A stretch of DNA of 64,000 bases from Nostoc sp. KVJ3 (GCF_026127265.1 NZ_WWFG01000001.1:868001-932000); one strand, 5' to 3'; shown: positions 45,505-55,021, counted from the first letter of the stretch. Made by a program: numbers and translations. The notes: a model not told the origin generated them from the letters alone.

Positions 45505-46881
45505 TTACATGTTGGGACAAGTTGGCATATCATCTCCAACGAGTAACCTTGCAAGACTGGGCAATGCCTCACCGTAAGTTGGGTGAATGTGAACCGATTG
45601 TTCGAGTACCTGCCACGTTGCTTTAGTTTCCATCAGCGACAAAAAGACATGCACGAGTTCAGCCGTTTCGTACCCAACCAGCGTTGCTCCTAAAATCAAA
45701 TTCGTCTGGGTGTCGATGACCATGCGGTAGAAACCCAGATCGTGCCCCCATTCAATGCTACGGGCAATGTGAGCCATTGGCAGGGTGACTTCGCGGGCAG
45801 AGATACCCTGTTTCTGAGCCTGCTCTAACGTCATACCCACTCGACCCACTTGTGGCTCAGTGTAGACGGCATAGCCTAACACCCGATCGTTGCGTGTCCG
45901 GTGTTCGCCACACAGAATGGCTTTCAAGCGACGATAGTCTTCCCAAGAAACATGGGTAAAAGCAGGCTGCTTGGCAGCGTCCCCGATTGCATAAATTCCA
46001 GCGCAAGTCGTTTGAAACTGATCGTCGATTTTGATAAAACCCTGTGCATCTAATTCAATGCCTGTCACAGCAGAATTTAATGCCTGAGTATTCGGTTTAC
46101 GCCCAGTTGCAATCAGCAATGCTTCCCCATTAAGTACTTCACCATTGTTCAGCGTTAGGGTAAACACACCGTTGGTATAAGCAACCTGCTGAACAGTCAC
46201 ATTGAAATGCAGTCCAATTCCATCTTGCTCAAAAGCATCAGCAAGCACAGCACTGACATCGGATTCTTCTTGAGCCAGCAAGCGATCGCCCCGTACAATC
46301 AATTCGACTTGGCTCCCTAAACGTGCTATCCCCTGCCCTAGCTCCAGGGCAATATAGCCACCGCCGACCACGAGCAAACGGGGCGGAATTTGCTGCAAAT
46401 CAAAGAAATTTCGGTTGGTTAGATAAGGCGTTCCAGCTAAACCCGGAATGTCAGGAATAGTAGAGGATGTCCCTGTGTTGATAACAATGAGCGGAGCCTG
46501 CACCGTCACACCTCCTCCGCTCACAGTTCGCTCTCCGGTGAAAGCAGCTTCAGCGCAGATGACTCGAACCCCTGCACTCTCTAATCGCCGCTTGGTACCC
46601 TGGTTAAACTGGCTGCGAATGCTACGCACACGCTCCATCACCGCAGAAAAATCGACCTCGACCTGGGCGTGTATGCCTAACTTTGCCGCTTGTCGAGCGC
46701 GACCTGCGGCATGGGCAGCGGCTAGAAAGGCTTTAGAAGGTGTGCAACCATAGTTTATGCAACTGCCTCCCAACGCATCGCGCTCAAATAAAACGACGTT
46801 TCGGACTGCTTTGGCAAAGTCAGCCGCGAGTGGAACTCCGCCCTGACCGCTTCCAATTACAATTACATCTGCTGTTTCCAT
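45505..46881 (-). CDS. FAD-dependent pyridine nucleotide-disulfide oxidoreductase (mercuric reductase/lipoamide dehydrogenase-like)
   Basis: The 458-aa product has FAD motif DVIVIGSGQGGVPLAADFAK, redox-active CINYGC in LGGSCINYGCTPSKAF, NAD(P) motif LLVVGGGYIALELGQG, FAD motif GIYAIGDAAKQPAF and C-terminal dimerisation domain with HIHPTYGEALPSLAR (His-Glu dyad). It lacks the MerA HMA domain and the C-terminal Cys pair of true MerA, so its substrate is uncertain. First complete gene of the redox island. Confidence 0.9.
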   Translation of the reverse strand: METADVIVIGSGQGGVPLAADFAKAVRNVVLFERDALGGSCINYGCTPSKAFLAAAHAAGRARQAAKLGIHAQVEVDFSAVMERVRSIRSQFNQGTKRRLESAGVRVICAEAAFTGERTVSGGGVTVQAPLIVINTGTSSTIPDIPGLAGTPYLTNRNFFDLQQIPPRLLVVGGGYIALELGQGIARLGSQVELIVRGDRLLAQEESDVSAVLADAFEQDGIGLHFNVTVQQVAYTNGVFTLTLNNGEVLNGEALLIATGRKPNTQALNSAVTGIELDAQGFIKIDDQFQTTCAGIYAIGDAAKQPAFTHVSWEDYRRLKAILCGEHRTRNDRVLGYAVYTEPQVGRVGMTLEQAQKQGISAREVTLPMAHIARSIEWGHDLGFYRMVIDTQTNLILGATLVGYETAELVHVFLSLMETKATWQVLEQSVHIHPTYGEALPSLARLLVGDDMPTCPNM

Positions 46882-47015
46882 TGTTACCTCTGTTGATAAC
46901 TGGTTATTACAGTTTGTCGAGTCCGACTGGCTTTGATTAAATCAGCTGCCTTCTCGCCAATCATGTTGATAGTGCTATAAAGGACATCCAAGAATTAAAT
47001 TACTTAATCCCTACA

Positions 47016-48068
47016 TCAAAAACCGTCAACTTCGACGATGGCCTTTGCAAACTCCTGGGGCGCTTCTTGCGGCAGGTTGTGCCCGACCCCGCCCTTGACG
47101 ATCCGGTGTGCGTATTTGCCGGAGAATTTCCTTGCGTAGGTGCTGCTGTCGGGGTGTGGCGCACCGTTGGCATCACCTTCGAGAGTGATGGTGGGTATGG
47201 CGATCGCAGGGGCTGCGGCGAGTCGCTTCTCAAGATCGTCATACTTCGACTCGCCTTCAGCCAGACCGAGCCGCCAGCGATAGTTATGGATGACGATACC
47301 GACATGATCTGGGTTATTGAAAGCAGCCGCGCTACGCTCAAACGTCGCGTCATCGAAGTGCCATTGCGGCGAAGCAAGTTTCCAGATGAGCTTGTTAAAG
47401 TCATGCCAGTATTTTTCGTAGCCGGCGCGGCCCCGCTCCGTCGCGAAATAAAATTGATACCACCATTGGAGTTCGGACTGCGGCGGTAGCGGTGTCTTGT
47501 TGGCTTCAGGGCTGCCGATCAAATAACCACTCACGGAGACGAGCGCCTTGCAGCGCTCCGGCCAGAGTGCCGCGATGATGTTGGCTGTTCGCGCGCCCCA
47601 ATCATAACCAGCGAGGATCGCCCTCTCGATCTTGAGAGCATCCATCAAAGCAATGATATCGACAGCGATCGCCGACTGTTGCCCATTGCGGAACGTCTCG
47701 CTCGAAAGAAAGCGCGTCGTGCCATAGCCGCGCAGATATGGAACAATCGCCCTGTACCCCGCCGACACCAACAAAGGAGCGACATCGACATAGCTGTGAA
47801 TGTCGTAGGGCCATCCATGCAGGAGGATTACCGGACGACCATTGGCGGGGCCAACCTCAGCGTATCCGACATTTAGAACACCAGCATCGATCTGCTTCAG
47901 TGAGCCGAACGACTTGTTTGTCCCCGACTTCAGCATGGATAAAACTGCTGGTTTTGTTTTGCTTGATTGTGCGATCGCAGAACCGAATATACCTAGCTGT
48001 ATAGTAGCAATGGTCATAGCCGCAGCGCCCAAAAAGCGGCGGCGTTGATGGTTGATTTTCTCGGACAT
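47016..48068 (-). CDS. Tat-exported alpha/beta hydrolase (epoxide hydrolase/haloalkane dehalogenase-like)
   Basis: The 350-aa product has a twin-arginine signal (INHQRRRFLGAAAMTIA, cleavage near AIAQ, residue 34). The hydrolase core has oxyanion HGWP (VILLHGWPYDIHS), nucleophile Asp in ILAGYDWGARTANIIA and C-terminal His in VKGGVGHNLPQEAP. Asp as nucleophile points to epoxide hydrolase or dehalogenase rather than esterase. The N-terminal leader and upstream DNA are duplicated in the gene at 51679-53025. Confidence 0.85.
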   Translation of the reverse strand: MSEKINHQRRRFLGAAAMTIATIQLGIFGSAIAQSSKTKPAVLSMLKSGTNKSFGSLKQIDAGVLNVGYAEVGPANGRPVILLHGWPYDIHSYVDVAPLLVSAGYRAIVPYLRGYGTTRFLSSETFRNGQQSAIAVDIIALMDALKIERAILAGYDWGARTANIIAALWPERCKALVSVSGYLIGSPEANKTPLPPQSELQWWYQFYFATERGRAGYEKYWHDFNKLIWKLASPQWHFDDATFERSAAAFNNPDHVGIVIHNYRWRLGLAEGESKYDDLEKRLAAAPAIAIPTITLEGDANGAPHPDSSTYARKFSGKYAHRIVKGGVGHNLPQEAPQEFAKAIVEVDGF

Positions 48069-48116
48069 TTCTCTTTTTCCAATTGGATTTAACTCAACTT
48101 GCTTTAATTGAATCGG

Positions 48117-48395
48117 CTATCTAGACATCGGTGTTTGCTGCTCAGGTGTAAGTTGATATGCTTCAACTGCTGGGGCAAACAAATTAACTCCAAAGGGTTG
48201 GTCTGTCAGCTCTCGAATTTGCCTGATAATGGAGCGAAGTTTGGCTGGTGGTGTGGCCGCAGCGCCATAGGAGCCAAGACCTCCTGCATTAGAAACAGCC
48301 GCAACCAACTCAGGTGTGGAAGCGCCAGCCATCGGAGCCTGAATTATTGGATGCGCGATTTTGAGCAAATCTATCAGTTCTTTTTTAGGCCACAT
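48117..48395 (-). pseudogene. nitronate monooxygenase, N-terminal fragment
   Basis: The 92-aa translation starts MWPKKELIDLLKIAHPIIQA and has PMAGASTPELVAAVSNAGGL and GSYGAAATPPAKLRSII, the FMN-binding start of NMO/2-nitropropane dioxygenase proteins (normally about 330-370 aa). It ends early after LTPEQQTPMSR. The catalytic and C-terminal parts are absent. Confidence 0.8.
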
Positions 48396-48413
48396 AAGTA
48401 TCTCCCACGCTTG

Positions 48414-48611
48414 CTAAACGATGCTTTCGGGGAAGGTAGCGAACTGGACGCCTTGTTTGCCCAGGTCGCGGATCTTCTTCACGACCTTCTCGACGGTACC
48501 CTGCCGACTGTACAGCACGGGGCTGATCTGCACGGCGGCAGCTTTAACAATCGTACTGGCAAGGATATTTTTAGTCTTTTTCATTGTTTTATAATTTAAT
48601 TTACTGTTCAT
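48414..48611 (-). pseudogene. nitrilase, N-terminal fragment
   Basis: The 65-aa translation contains IVKAAAVQISPVLYSRQGTV, EKVVKKIRDLGKQGVQFATF and PESIV, the opening of a carbon-nitrogen hydrolase with the first catalytic Glu. The Lys and Cys catalytic residues are lost with the rest. Remnant of a deleted gene. Confidence 0.75.
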
Positions 48612-48704
48612 CCCAGGTGATAAAATTATCTCCGGTAACAGCCGATCTCCTCATCTGATACGGGGCAAAGGAACGCTGCCGACACATCTGGGCAAGTTTT
48701 GAAG

Positions 48705-48770
48705 TGAGGACGCGGACTCAGCGCAGCGACCTGAACGCCGCCCTGAGTTCCTGAGCAAAAATCATTGGCT
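48705..48770 (-). pseudogene. epoxide hydrolase C-terminal scrap
   Basis: On the minus strand the sequence reads FAQELRAAFRSLR, near identical to the C-terminus of the 51679-53025 product (FTQELRAAFRSLRASK). Surrounding bases (48612-48833) hold no gene. A residue of a lost paralog. Confidence 0.6.
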
Positions 48771-48833
48771 TTGTAAGCCTCTGCTGCTACCTAGTCGCCG
48801 ACGTACTCGGCAGGTGTGGCAACTCTGGCCGTA

Positions 48834-49520
48834 TCACCTGGAAAGAACATGAAAAACCTTTTCCATGTAACGGTCAGCGGCGGCGGACTCTTCTGGACTG
48901 CTGCCATTCTGACGCGCACTCAGATAAGGCGCGTACCAGTCCCACCAATGATGCTCGGCGTGAGTTTTCTCGTAGCGATCGTGGTACTCTGCCGTCTCGC
49001 CAAGAAGGTTTGCAAGGGTTGCAATGTCCATGTCTCGTGCTCGCGTAGAGTTCCAAACGCGACCGGGAAGCCGCGTTTGGATTTCCTGGAGCAGCCAGAG
49101 GTTCCCGTCTGGGTCTTCGAACGAGGCAAATGAGAAGTAGGAACGACCTTGCGGGTCGCGCCCCAGGATGCGTGGGTTCTCCACGGCGTTGTTGAAGGGA
49201 CCGCCGGCGTAGTGGAAGACCTCGCTCACGTTGACACCGCGAGCGATTAAGTCTTTGCGAGCGGCGTCGAGGTCATCCACGGCGAGGACCAAGCTGTGCG
49301 CCGAGCCAGAATTGTTCGGAGTGACTCCCTTGCCGAAGATGATCGAGGCTTCCGAGTTGTACGGCGTCATCTGCACGCCACGGAAGTCACCATCCACCAC
49401 GTCGATGTCGAGCCGCCAGCCGAGATTCTCGTAGAATGCTTTCGCACGGTCAACGTCGGAAACGCTGAACACTACGACTTCGAGTTTCATGTTTGGACTG
49501 TTTACGCGATCGCTACTCAT
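48834..49520 (-). CDS. VOC (glyoxalase-like) protein with extra C-terminal region, copy 1
   Basis: The 228-aa product has a glyoxalase/bleomycin-resistance fold in residues 11-150 (MKLEVVVFSVSDVDRAKAFY, SEASIIFGKGVTPNNSGSAH, FASFEDPDGNLWLLQEIQTR). A further 75-residue domain (TRARDMDIATLANLLGETAE, EHHWWDWYAPYLSARQNG) is absent from the second copy at 61910-62377. A 19-aa upstream ORF (49513-49572) overlaps the start. Likely a metal-dependent enzyme or resistance protein of unknown substrate. Confidence 0.85.
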   Translation of the reverse strand: MSSDRVNSPNMKLEVVVFSVSDVDRAKAFYENLGWRLDIDVVDGDFRGVQMTPYNSEASIIFGKGVTPNNSGSAHSLVLAVDDLDAARKDLIARGVNVSEVFHYAGGPFNNAVENPRILGRDPQGRSYFSFASFEDPDGNLWLLQEIQTRLPGRVWNSTRARDMDIATLANLLGETAEYHDRYEKTHAEHHWWDWYAPYLSARQNGSSPEESAAADRYMEKVFHVLSR

Positions 49521-49572
49521 CTTGTTCTTCTTTAGGTTGATGGGTTTGATGTTCAGATTGGTTAGTTTTCAT
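49513..49572 (-). CDS. conserved 19-aa upstream ORF of VOC copy 1
   Basis: MKTNQSEHQTHQPKEEQDE ends TAG at 49513-49515, overlapping the VOC ATG (GATGAGTAG). The same ORF, with two changes, precedes the second VOC gene (62370-62429). Conservation in both copies and overlap suggest translational coupling, or that both copies carry the same recombined fragment. Confidence 0.5.
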   Translation of the reverse strand: MKTNQSEHQTHQPKEEQDE

Positions 49573-49738
49573 TCTTGGGCGATCGCCTTTGGCGGGTTGG
49601 GCTGCCTCCAATCGAAGATTGAAGGAACTCACGAAGCGAGTAGAGCGTAATCTGACCATCGCTCAATTTAGACCGCTCAAGTTCTTTGAGTTAACACGCG
49701 ACTTAGATGTGTGTCCGCCAATGAAAAGTGCGGTGGTT
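49573..49738 (-). other. shared upstream remnant of VOC genes
   Basis: On the minus strand a segment reads LKELERSKLSDGQITLYSLR, and the corresponding region above VOC copy 2 (62430-62520) reads LKELECSELSDGRIAIAEV leading into the 19-aa ORF. It looks like the tail of a small unidentified gene duplicated with the VOC genes. Confidence 0.45.
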
Positions 49739-51433
49739 TTATTGCACGCTTGAGTCTGTTTTTACGGTGGTTTGCAGCTGGTGTTCGAGATGTAAAATTT
49801 CCGCTGCCCGCTCCCCGACTATTACGCAGGGAGCCATCGTGTTACCAGTCGTTACTCGCGGCAGAATCGATCCATCAGCAATCCGGAGATTGTCGATTCC
49901 ATACACTCTCAGGTTGCTATCCACCACCGACATGGCATCCTGGCCCATCTTCGCGGTACAGGTTTCGTGCCAGAAACTCGTTGCAGCATCCCGAATAAAA
50001 CGTTCGAGTTCGGCCCCTTTCAAATTACCTGGCATCACTTCGCGCTTGACAAACGGACGAAGCGGAGCGGAGTTACCGACTTCGCGGCAGAGTTCTATGC
50101 AGGCGATCGCAGTTTTGAGATCATCCGCGTCAGACAGCGTGTTTGCATCAATCAGAATCGGGTCGGATGGATTAGCTCCCGTCAGGCGCAGACGGCCTCG
50201 GCTTTTGGGATGGGCAATCGCCCCGAATAATGTCCAACCTGCATCGGGTAAGCCAAACCGGACGGCATTCTCGGCACTGGATTTTGGCACCTCGGCCTGA
50301 CAGACAAATAAATCTGGACTGTCAAGCCCGGACTGGCTGGTTGAGAAAAAGATTGCCTCGGACAAATTGTTTCTGGGTGCAAGAGCGTTTTCGTATTCCC
50401 AGACACAATCGAATGCAACATGGTCTTGAAAATTTTGCCCCACACCGGGAAGGTGCTGCACGACAGGAATTCCAAATCGCCGCAACTCAGCCTCATCGCC
50501 GATACCCGATTGCATCAGCACTTTCGGCGTATGGATTGCACCGAGCGACAGCACGACTTCGACTGCCGCACCAATGCGATAGATCGCGTCACGATAAGAT
50601 ATCTCCACGCCAGTGACCCGCTTGCCCTGGAACGTCAGCCGTGTGACCAGTGCATGACTGAGAACCGTCAGGTTTGGCCGATCCATATAAGGGAAAACGT
50701 AGGAGCGGAATATCGATTCGCGCTTACCATTGCGGACTAGCACATCGCTGATAGAAGCGCCCTTCGCCGCTTCCATCATACGTCCGTTCGGATTTTCAAA
50801 AGTAGGAATACCCACCACCCGCGCACCTTCAACCGTTGCGGGTGCGATCGGGTTTGGATCTGGCGCGGGCTGGACAAATACTGGCCCTCCCGTTCCGCGA
50901 TACATTGGGTCTGGCACACCATGCCAATCTTCCAGGCGGCGATAAATCTTCAAGACCGATTCATAGCCCCAGGCTGGATCATTCACTTCAGCGGCGAAGA
51001 GATCCCAATCGCGCTGGTGTCCGCGTGCCCAAACCATGACGTTGATGCTCGATCCACCGCCAAGTACCTTGCCCATCGAGAACGGAATCGAACGATCGTT
51101 GACATGGGGATTCGGCTGTCCTTGGAAGCTCCAGTCGCGATCGCTTCCAAGATTCATAAACCATTGATTCGCGGTGACAACACTGGGTACATCATCGGTG
51201 CCGCCAGCTTCAAGCAGTAGAACGCTAACATCCGGGTTCTCAGCCAGTCTGCGGGCAACTACTGAGCCAGAAGATCCAGATCCGCAAACAATAAAATCGT
51301 ACTGGTGTCTTAGTTCAGAGGTGAGCTTGTGCTGGTTGCTGCGGACGCGATCGGTGAAATTGTCATCATTACTGGTGCTACCCGGATCGTTGTCCCGTTC
51401 ATGCTCAAATTCATTCTCAAAATTCGTTTTCAT
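49739..51433 (-). CDS. GMC family oxidoreductase (choline dehydrogenase-like), 1
   Basis: The 564-aa product has an N-terminal FAD motif (DFIVCGSGSSGSVVARRLAE, residues 46-65), GMC signature 1 (MGKVLGGGSSINVMVWARGH), signature 2 (VVLSLGAIHTPKVLMQSGIG) and C-terminal active site with FWHETCTAKMGQD and VTGNTMAPCVIVG (His-Asn pair). It oxidises primary alcohols or related substrates with FAD. Similar but not a close duplicate of the 56916-58544 gene. No Tat signal. Confidence 0.92.
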   Translation of the reverse strand: MKTNFENEFEHERDNDPGSTSNDDNFTDRVRSNQHKLTSELRHQYDFIVCGSGSSGSVVARRLAENPDVSVLLLEAGGTDDVPSVVTANQWFMNLGSDRDWSFQGQPNPHVNDRSIPFSMGKVLGGGSSINVMVWARGHQRDWDLFAAEVNDPAWGYESVLKIYRRLEDWHGVPDPMYRGTGGPVFVQPAPDPNPIAPATVEGARVVGIPTFENPNGRMMEAAKGASISDVLVRNGKRESIFRSYVFPYMDRPNLTVLSHALVTRLTFQGKRVTGVEISYRDAIYRIGAAVEVVLSLGAIHTPKVLMQSGIGDEAELRRFGIPVVQHLPGVGQNFQDHVAFDCVWEYENALAPRNNLSEAIFFSTSQSGLDSPDLFVCQAEVPKSSAENAVRFGLPDAGWTLFGAIAHPKSRGRLRLTGANPSDPILIDANTLSDADDLKTAIACIELCREVGNSAPLRPFVKREVMPGNLKGAELERFIRDAATSFWHETCTAKMGQDAMSVVDSNLRVYGIDNLRIADGSILPRVTTGNTMAPCVIVGERAAEILHLEHQLQTTVKTDSSVQ

Positions 51434-51438
51434 TGGGT

Positions 51439-51600
51439 CTACCTTGTTTTCAAAATCGAAATGATTCCGTTAGACCTGTCACTCGGCTCAAAATCGGTAG
51501 AGACGCTTAAGTTCCGCCACTTTCGGTCAGCCTCAAACCGTGCGATGTCACTCTGCTCCACCGCATGAGCAGCATTATTTCCGAGCAGAAGCCGCAGTTG
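51439..51600 (-). pseudogene. short C-terminal fragment upstream of GMC 1
   Basis: An open minus frame from the stop at 51601 gives LRLLLGNNAAHAVEQSDIAR, FEADRKWRNLSVSTDFEPSD and stops at TAG (51439-51441), 5 bp before GMC 1. No in-frame start. It looks like the end of a truncated protein whose family I cannot name. Confidence 0.4.
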
Positions 51601-51678
51601 TTAAAGAGTAGCAACGATTATGATTAATTTCTTGGGACACGTGCCGACCTCCTTGTAGTTACGTTCTTTCTAAAGCAG

Positions 51679-53025
51679 TCATTTTGACGCGCGCAGCGAT
51701 CTGAACGCTGCCCTGAGTTCTTGAGTAAAAATCGTTGGCTGCTCCCACGCCGCGAAGTGTCCGCCCTTTTCCACTCGGTTATAGTGGATGAGTTTGGGAT
51801 ACGCCCGCTCTGTCCAACTTTGCGGGGCTGCATAGATCTCATCAGGAAAGACGCTCACGGCAACCGGAATGGCGACGTGTTTAGGGTCGAAAAAGACAAA
51901 CTTATTCTCCCAATACAGACGAGCCGAAGAGACAGCCGTGTTCGTCAACCAGTAAAGCGTGATGTTGTCGAGGATGTCGTCTCGCGTCAGTCCCTCAGAC
52001 TGTCCGTCAAAGACACGTGCGATGAGCGCATAGCTGCGTGCGTCGTGGTCGAGTATCCAGGCAGCCAGACCGATCGGTGAATCCGCAATGCCGTACAGCG
52101 TTTGCGGGCGGTTCGCCATCTCCTGAGCGTAGCCAAGTCCGTGCTTATAGAAAAAGTCGAGCTGATCCCACGCGTTCTTCTCTTCGGCTGAGAAACCGGA
52201 TGGCGGTGGGTCGCCGAACTTGAGTGCTTTTGCAACATCGGCTGGAACAGTGGCAGGCATGTTGGTATGAATGCCGAGCAGTCCCGGAGGTGTCAGCAGG
52301 GCCATTTGCTCTATGACTGCATTCCCCCAATCACCCCCTTGCGCCACAAATCGCGAGTAGCCAAGGCGCTGCATCAGCACAACCCAGGCGCGTGCGATAC
52401 GGGCAGGGTCCCAGCCGGTCGTGGTCGGCTTGCCTGAAAAACCATAGCCTGGAAGCGAAGGAATCACGAGGTCAAAAGCGTCGGCTGCATTGCCGCCATG
52501 TGCCGTGGGGTTGACCAGTGGCTCGATAATCTTCAGTTGCTCGATGATCGATCCGGGCCAGCCATGCGTGACGATGAGCGGCAAGGCGTTTTCCTGGTTC
52601 GATCGAACGTGAATGAAATGAATATCAAGTCCATCGATCGTGGTGATAAATTGCGGTAGAGTTTTCAGTTTCGCCTCAACCTTGCGCCAGTCGTAATCGG
52701 TTGCCCAATAACGCGCGAGTTTCTGAGTCGTTGCGAGCTGCACACCCTGCGACTGATCGGCGACCGTCTCCTTTTCGGGCCATCGCGTTGCTATGATGCG
52801 ACGGTGGAGGTCGTCGAGTGCCGCTTGCGGAATGTTGATGTGGAAGGGACGGATTGTAGTTGTGTCGGTGTGCAAGGTTTCAAGTTGAGTCATGGTGGTC
52901 TCCTTTGGTGTTACTTTGCTGGATTGGGCATTGGCAGAACCGAATCGACCTAGCTGTGTAGTCGCAATGGTCATGGCCGCAATGCCCAAAAAGCGGCGGC
53001 GTTGTTGGTTGATTTTTTTAGACAT
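51679..53025 (-). CDS. Tat-exported epoxide hydrolase (EHN family)
   Basis: The 448-aa product has a twin-arginine leader (INQQRRRFLGIAAMTIA) followed, near residue 45, by the EHN N-terminal region (IRPFHINIPQAALDDLHRRI, WPEKETVADQSQGV) and hydrolase core: HGWPGSIIEQLKI (oxyanion), nucleophile Asp in FVAQGGDWGNAVIEQ, and late GGHFAAWEQP (His). MTQLETLHTDTTTIRPF inside looks like the original cytoplasmic start, so the Tat leader seems grafted on. Confidence 0.9.
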   Translation of the reverse strand: MSKKINQQRRRFLGIAAMTIATTQLGRFGSANAQSSKVTPKETTMTQLETLHTDTTTIRPFHINIPQAALDDLHRRIIATRWPEKETVADQSQGVQLATTQKLARYWATDYDWRKVEAKLKTLPQFITTIDGLDIHFIHVRSNQENALPLIVTHGWPGSIIEQLKIIEPLVNPTAHGGNAADAFDLVIPSLPGYGFSGKPTTTGWDPARIARAWVVLMQRLGYSRFVAQGGDWGNAVIEQMALLTPPGLLGIHTNMPATVPADVAKALKFGDPPPSGFSAEEKNAWDQLDFFYKHGLGYAQEMANRPQTLYGIADSPIGLAAWILDHDARSYALIARVFDGQSEGLTRDDILDNITLYWLTNTAVSSARLYWENKFVFFDPKHVAIPVAVSVFPDEIYAAPQSWTERAYPKLIHYNRVEKGGHFAAWEQPTIFTQELRAAFRSLRASK

Positions 53026-53289
53026 TGATCTTTGTCCAATTGGGTTTAACCCAACTTGCTGTAATTGAACCGGCTGTCTGTTTCAAATGTGGGTATTAGT
53101 GTTGGTCTAGCCAAGAAAAAGCGGTTAGGACTCGCGCCAAAATAAGTTACCCAGTTTTACCTTAGAAAACAGGAAGAATGAAAGAGAAAATGTTGATTTA
53201 GCGTCTTTTCACCTTTTTCTATAACTTTTAAAACAGGTAAGTTATTTCTGCGCGGCTACTTAGCTTTATTTTCCGTCGATAACAACCGT
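53026..53289. other. gap without a gene
   Basis: The right part just above 53026 repeats the upstream sequence of the 47016-48068 gene (TCCAATTGGGTTTAACCC and the CCAATTGGATTTAACTC form). Beyond it only AT-rich DNA. Confidence 0.5.
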
Positions 53290-54231
53290 TCACTTAGTCC
53301 GAGGAATGAATCCAGGCACGCCGGTATCGACCACTGCGTTGAAGCGGACTCTGGTCGTGATGCGGTCGCTAATTTCCAGCATAGCCTCTTTGGGCAAGGT
53401 CGAGATATCAAAGCTCTCTTGGATATGGCGAGGGGATGTCGAGGTGGTCAGGAGAGCGGTACCGCGTTGTACGGCCTAGGCCAGCACGACTTGCTCTGGG
53501 GTCCGGTGGACGAGCTGTGCAACGGCCGCGATTATCGGGTCTTCCGTAACTTTTGGCTCCATCGCATGACCCAGTGCGGCAAATGCGAGTAGGATAATAC
53601 CCTGTTGCTGGCAAAACTCGAGGAGATCCCACTCGGGGAGATACGGATGGGATTCAACCTGCACCACGGCAGGCTTAATTCGCGCCACGGCAACGATCTC
53701 TTTCAGCCGCTCCAAACCGATATCCGATAAACCTATCGATTTACACCGACCGCCATCCACCAGGCGCTCCATCGCGTGCCATGTCTCCACCAACGTGACA
53801 CCAGGATCGTAGATGATCTGGCCACGATCGTCCCTCGGTTCTTGTTCATCGCCCGGCTGAAAAGCAAACGGGGTATGGATAAGATAGCAATCGATATAGT
53901 CGATTTGTAGTCGCCGGAGACTTGCCTCGAACACAGGCTGGACCCGCTCTGGACGATGGTTGTTGTTCCATAACTTTGTGGTGACGAAAACGTCCTCCCG
54001 CTGGATTCCCGCTGCCTTGAACACCTCTTGCATCGCCTCGCCGACGACGGCTTCGTTGCGGTATCGCTCCGCGCAATCGAGATGCCGAAATCCCGCTTCC
54101 AATGCAGCCTTGGTTGCTTCCTTGGTCGCGAGAGGATCGGGGATGAGTGTTCCAAACCCGAGCGCCGGCATGGCGCCAGATCCATGAGTGAGAGGTATTG
54201 TCGTATAGCGAAGCGTGTCTTCGGTAACCAT
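53290..54231 (-). pseudogene. aldo/keto reductase interrupted by an amber codon
   Basis: The ATG at 54229-54231 has an AAGGAG ribosome binding site. The product shows AKR signatures: catalytic Asp/Tyr region GFRHLDCAERYRNEAVVGEA, Lys in DVFVTTKLWNNNHRP and His in YIDCYLIHTPFAF. After EQVVLA a TAG (53477-53479) replaces the codon expected to be Trp (VLA-W-AVQRG); reading through, AVQRGTALLTTSTSPRHIQE continues to the natural end IPRTK at 53290. Either a recent nonsense allele or amber read-through. The first 250 residues alone lack the cofactor-binding C-terminus. Confidence 0.85.
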
Positions 54232-54233
54232 GT

Positions 54234-54520
54234 TTATACTCCTTGTTTTGACGTGACGAGATACGGGAAATCTTGGAAGGTGTTGCAACGAAGATCCGGA
54301 CTAGTGACGGAGCAAGACTCAGTCCCCCAGGCCGAGGAGCGAATCACGTTGCAAAAGTTTCCTCGGTGAAAATGAGGCTCCTTGTCGGCGATGACATCGC
54401 ACTTGACGTTGCCAAAAGTCGAGTCTGGCTTGTGCTTGATGCTGTCGTAGAACGCCTGAATGATGTCTTCCTTGAACTTCGGCGCGCCAACGTGCTGTTA
54501 GGAATAGAGGCGGCTTCGGC
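54234..54520 (-). pseudogene. HD-domain protein, C-terminal fragment
   Basis: A minus frame reads APKFKEDIIQAFYDSIKHKP, DSTFGNVKCDVIADKEPHFH and RGNFCNVIRSSAW, matching the C-terminal end of cyanamide-hydratase-like HD proteins, then drifts into 3-prime sequence before the AKR start. The HD metal-binding part is missing. Confidence 0.6.
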
Positions 54521-54673
54521 GATCAAGGTTATGTTACTAACTCCATAGTACTACCCAGATTGCGTTTACAAACTGATGTTGAATTAACTATGGTTAGGTA
54601 TTGTCTGTCCACATTACTCAGCTGTGATAGTGAGGCGAGTTGTGGGTTTGAGTTCCGTAGCTCCCCCCACCGC

Positions 54674-55021
54674 TCACTTCACCGAGGAAAAGGCGGTCGG
54701 TGCCAGCAACTTGTTGCTGATGTTCTGCACGAGTGGACCGTCCTTCTCACTCTCCTTGCTGATCGCGATCCATTCGGGGTCGGTGAGGAATGCACTCCAG
54801 CGCTCCTCTCGCTCAGCCATGCTGTCCCAGGCAAGCATATAGGTGAGCTGCTGATTGCTCTCGCCGATTAGCGTTGTCCAGAATCCAGCCTGGCGGATGC
54901 CATGCTTTTCCCAAATCCGCAACGTGTGGTTCTGAAAGCGCGAAACCAGTGCTGGTAGTCGTCCGGGCATGGACTGATAAATGCGTAATTCGTAGATCAT
55001 TCCTTTATCGAGTTGAGTCAT
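54674..55021 (-). CDS. NIPSNAP family protein
   Basis: The open frame extends to 55057; ATG 55019-55021 (MTQLDKGMIYELRIYQSMPG) fits the family, giving 115 aa. The NIPSNAP ferredoxin-like fold is marked by IYELRIYQSMPGRLPALV, RIWEKHGIRQAGFWTTLIGE, LTYMLAWDSMAEREERWSAF and a late DPEW. Small proteins of this type accompany oxidoreductases; function uncertain. It precedes the AKR region and HD remnant. Confidence 0.85.
   Translation of the reverse strand: MTQLDKGMIYELRIYQSMPGRLPALVSRFQNHTLRIWEKHGIRQAGFWTTLIGESNQQLTYMLAWDSMAEREERWSAFLTDPEWIAISKESEKDGPLVQNISNKLLAPTAFSSVK

Noticed and set aside
47000..47404. Long minus ORF overlapping the Tat hydrolase
   Set aside because: It is an out-of-frame shadow of 47016-48068, whose motifs are clear.
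49739..51433. Several plus-strand ORFs inside GMC genes
   Set aside because: G+C-rich coding DNA leaves open antisense frames; none has a family signature.
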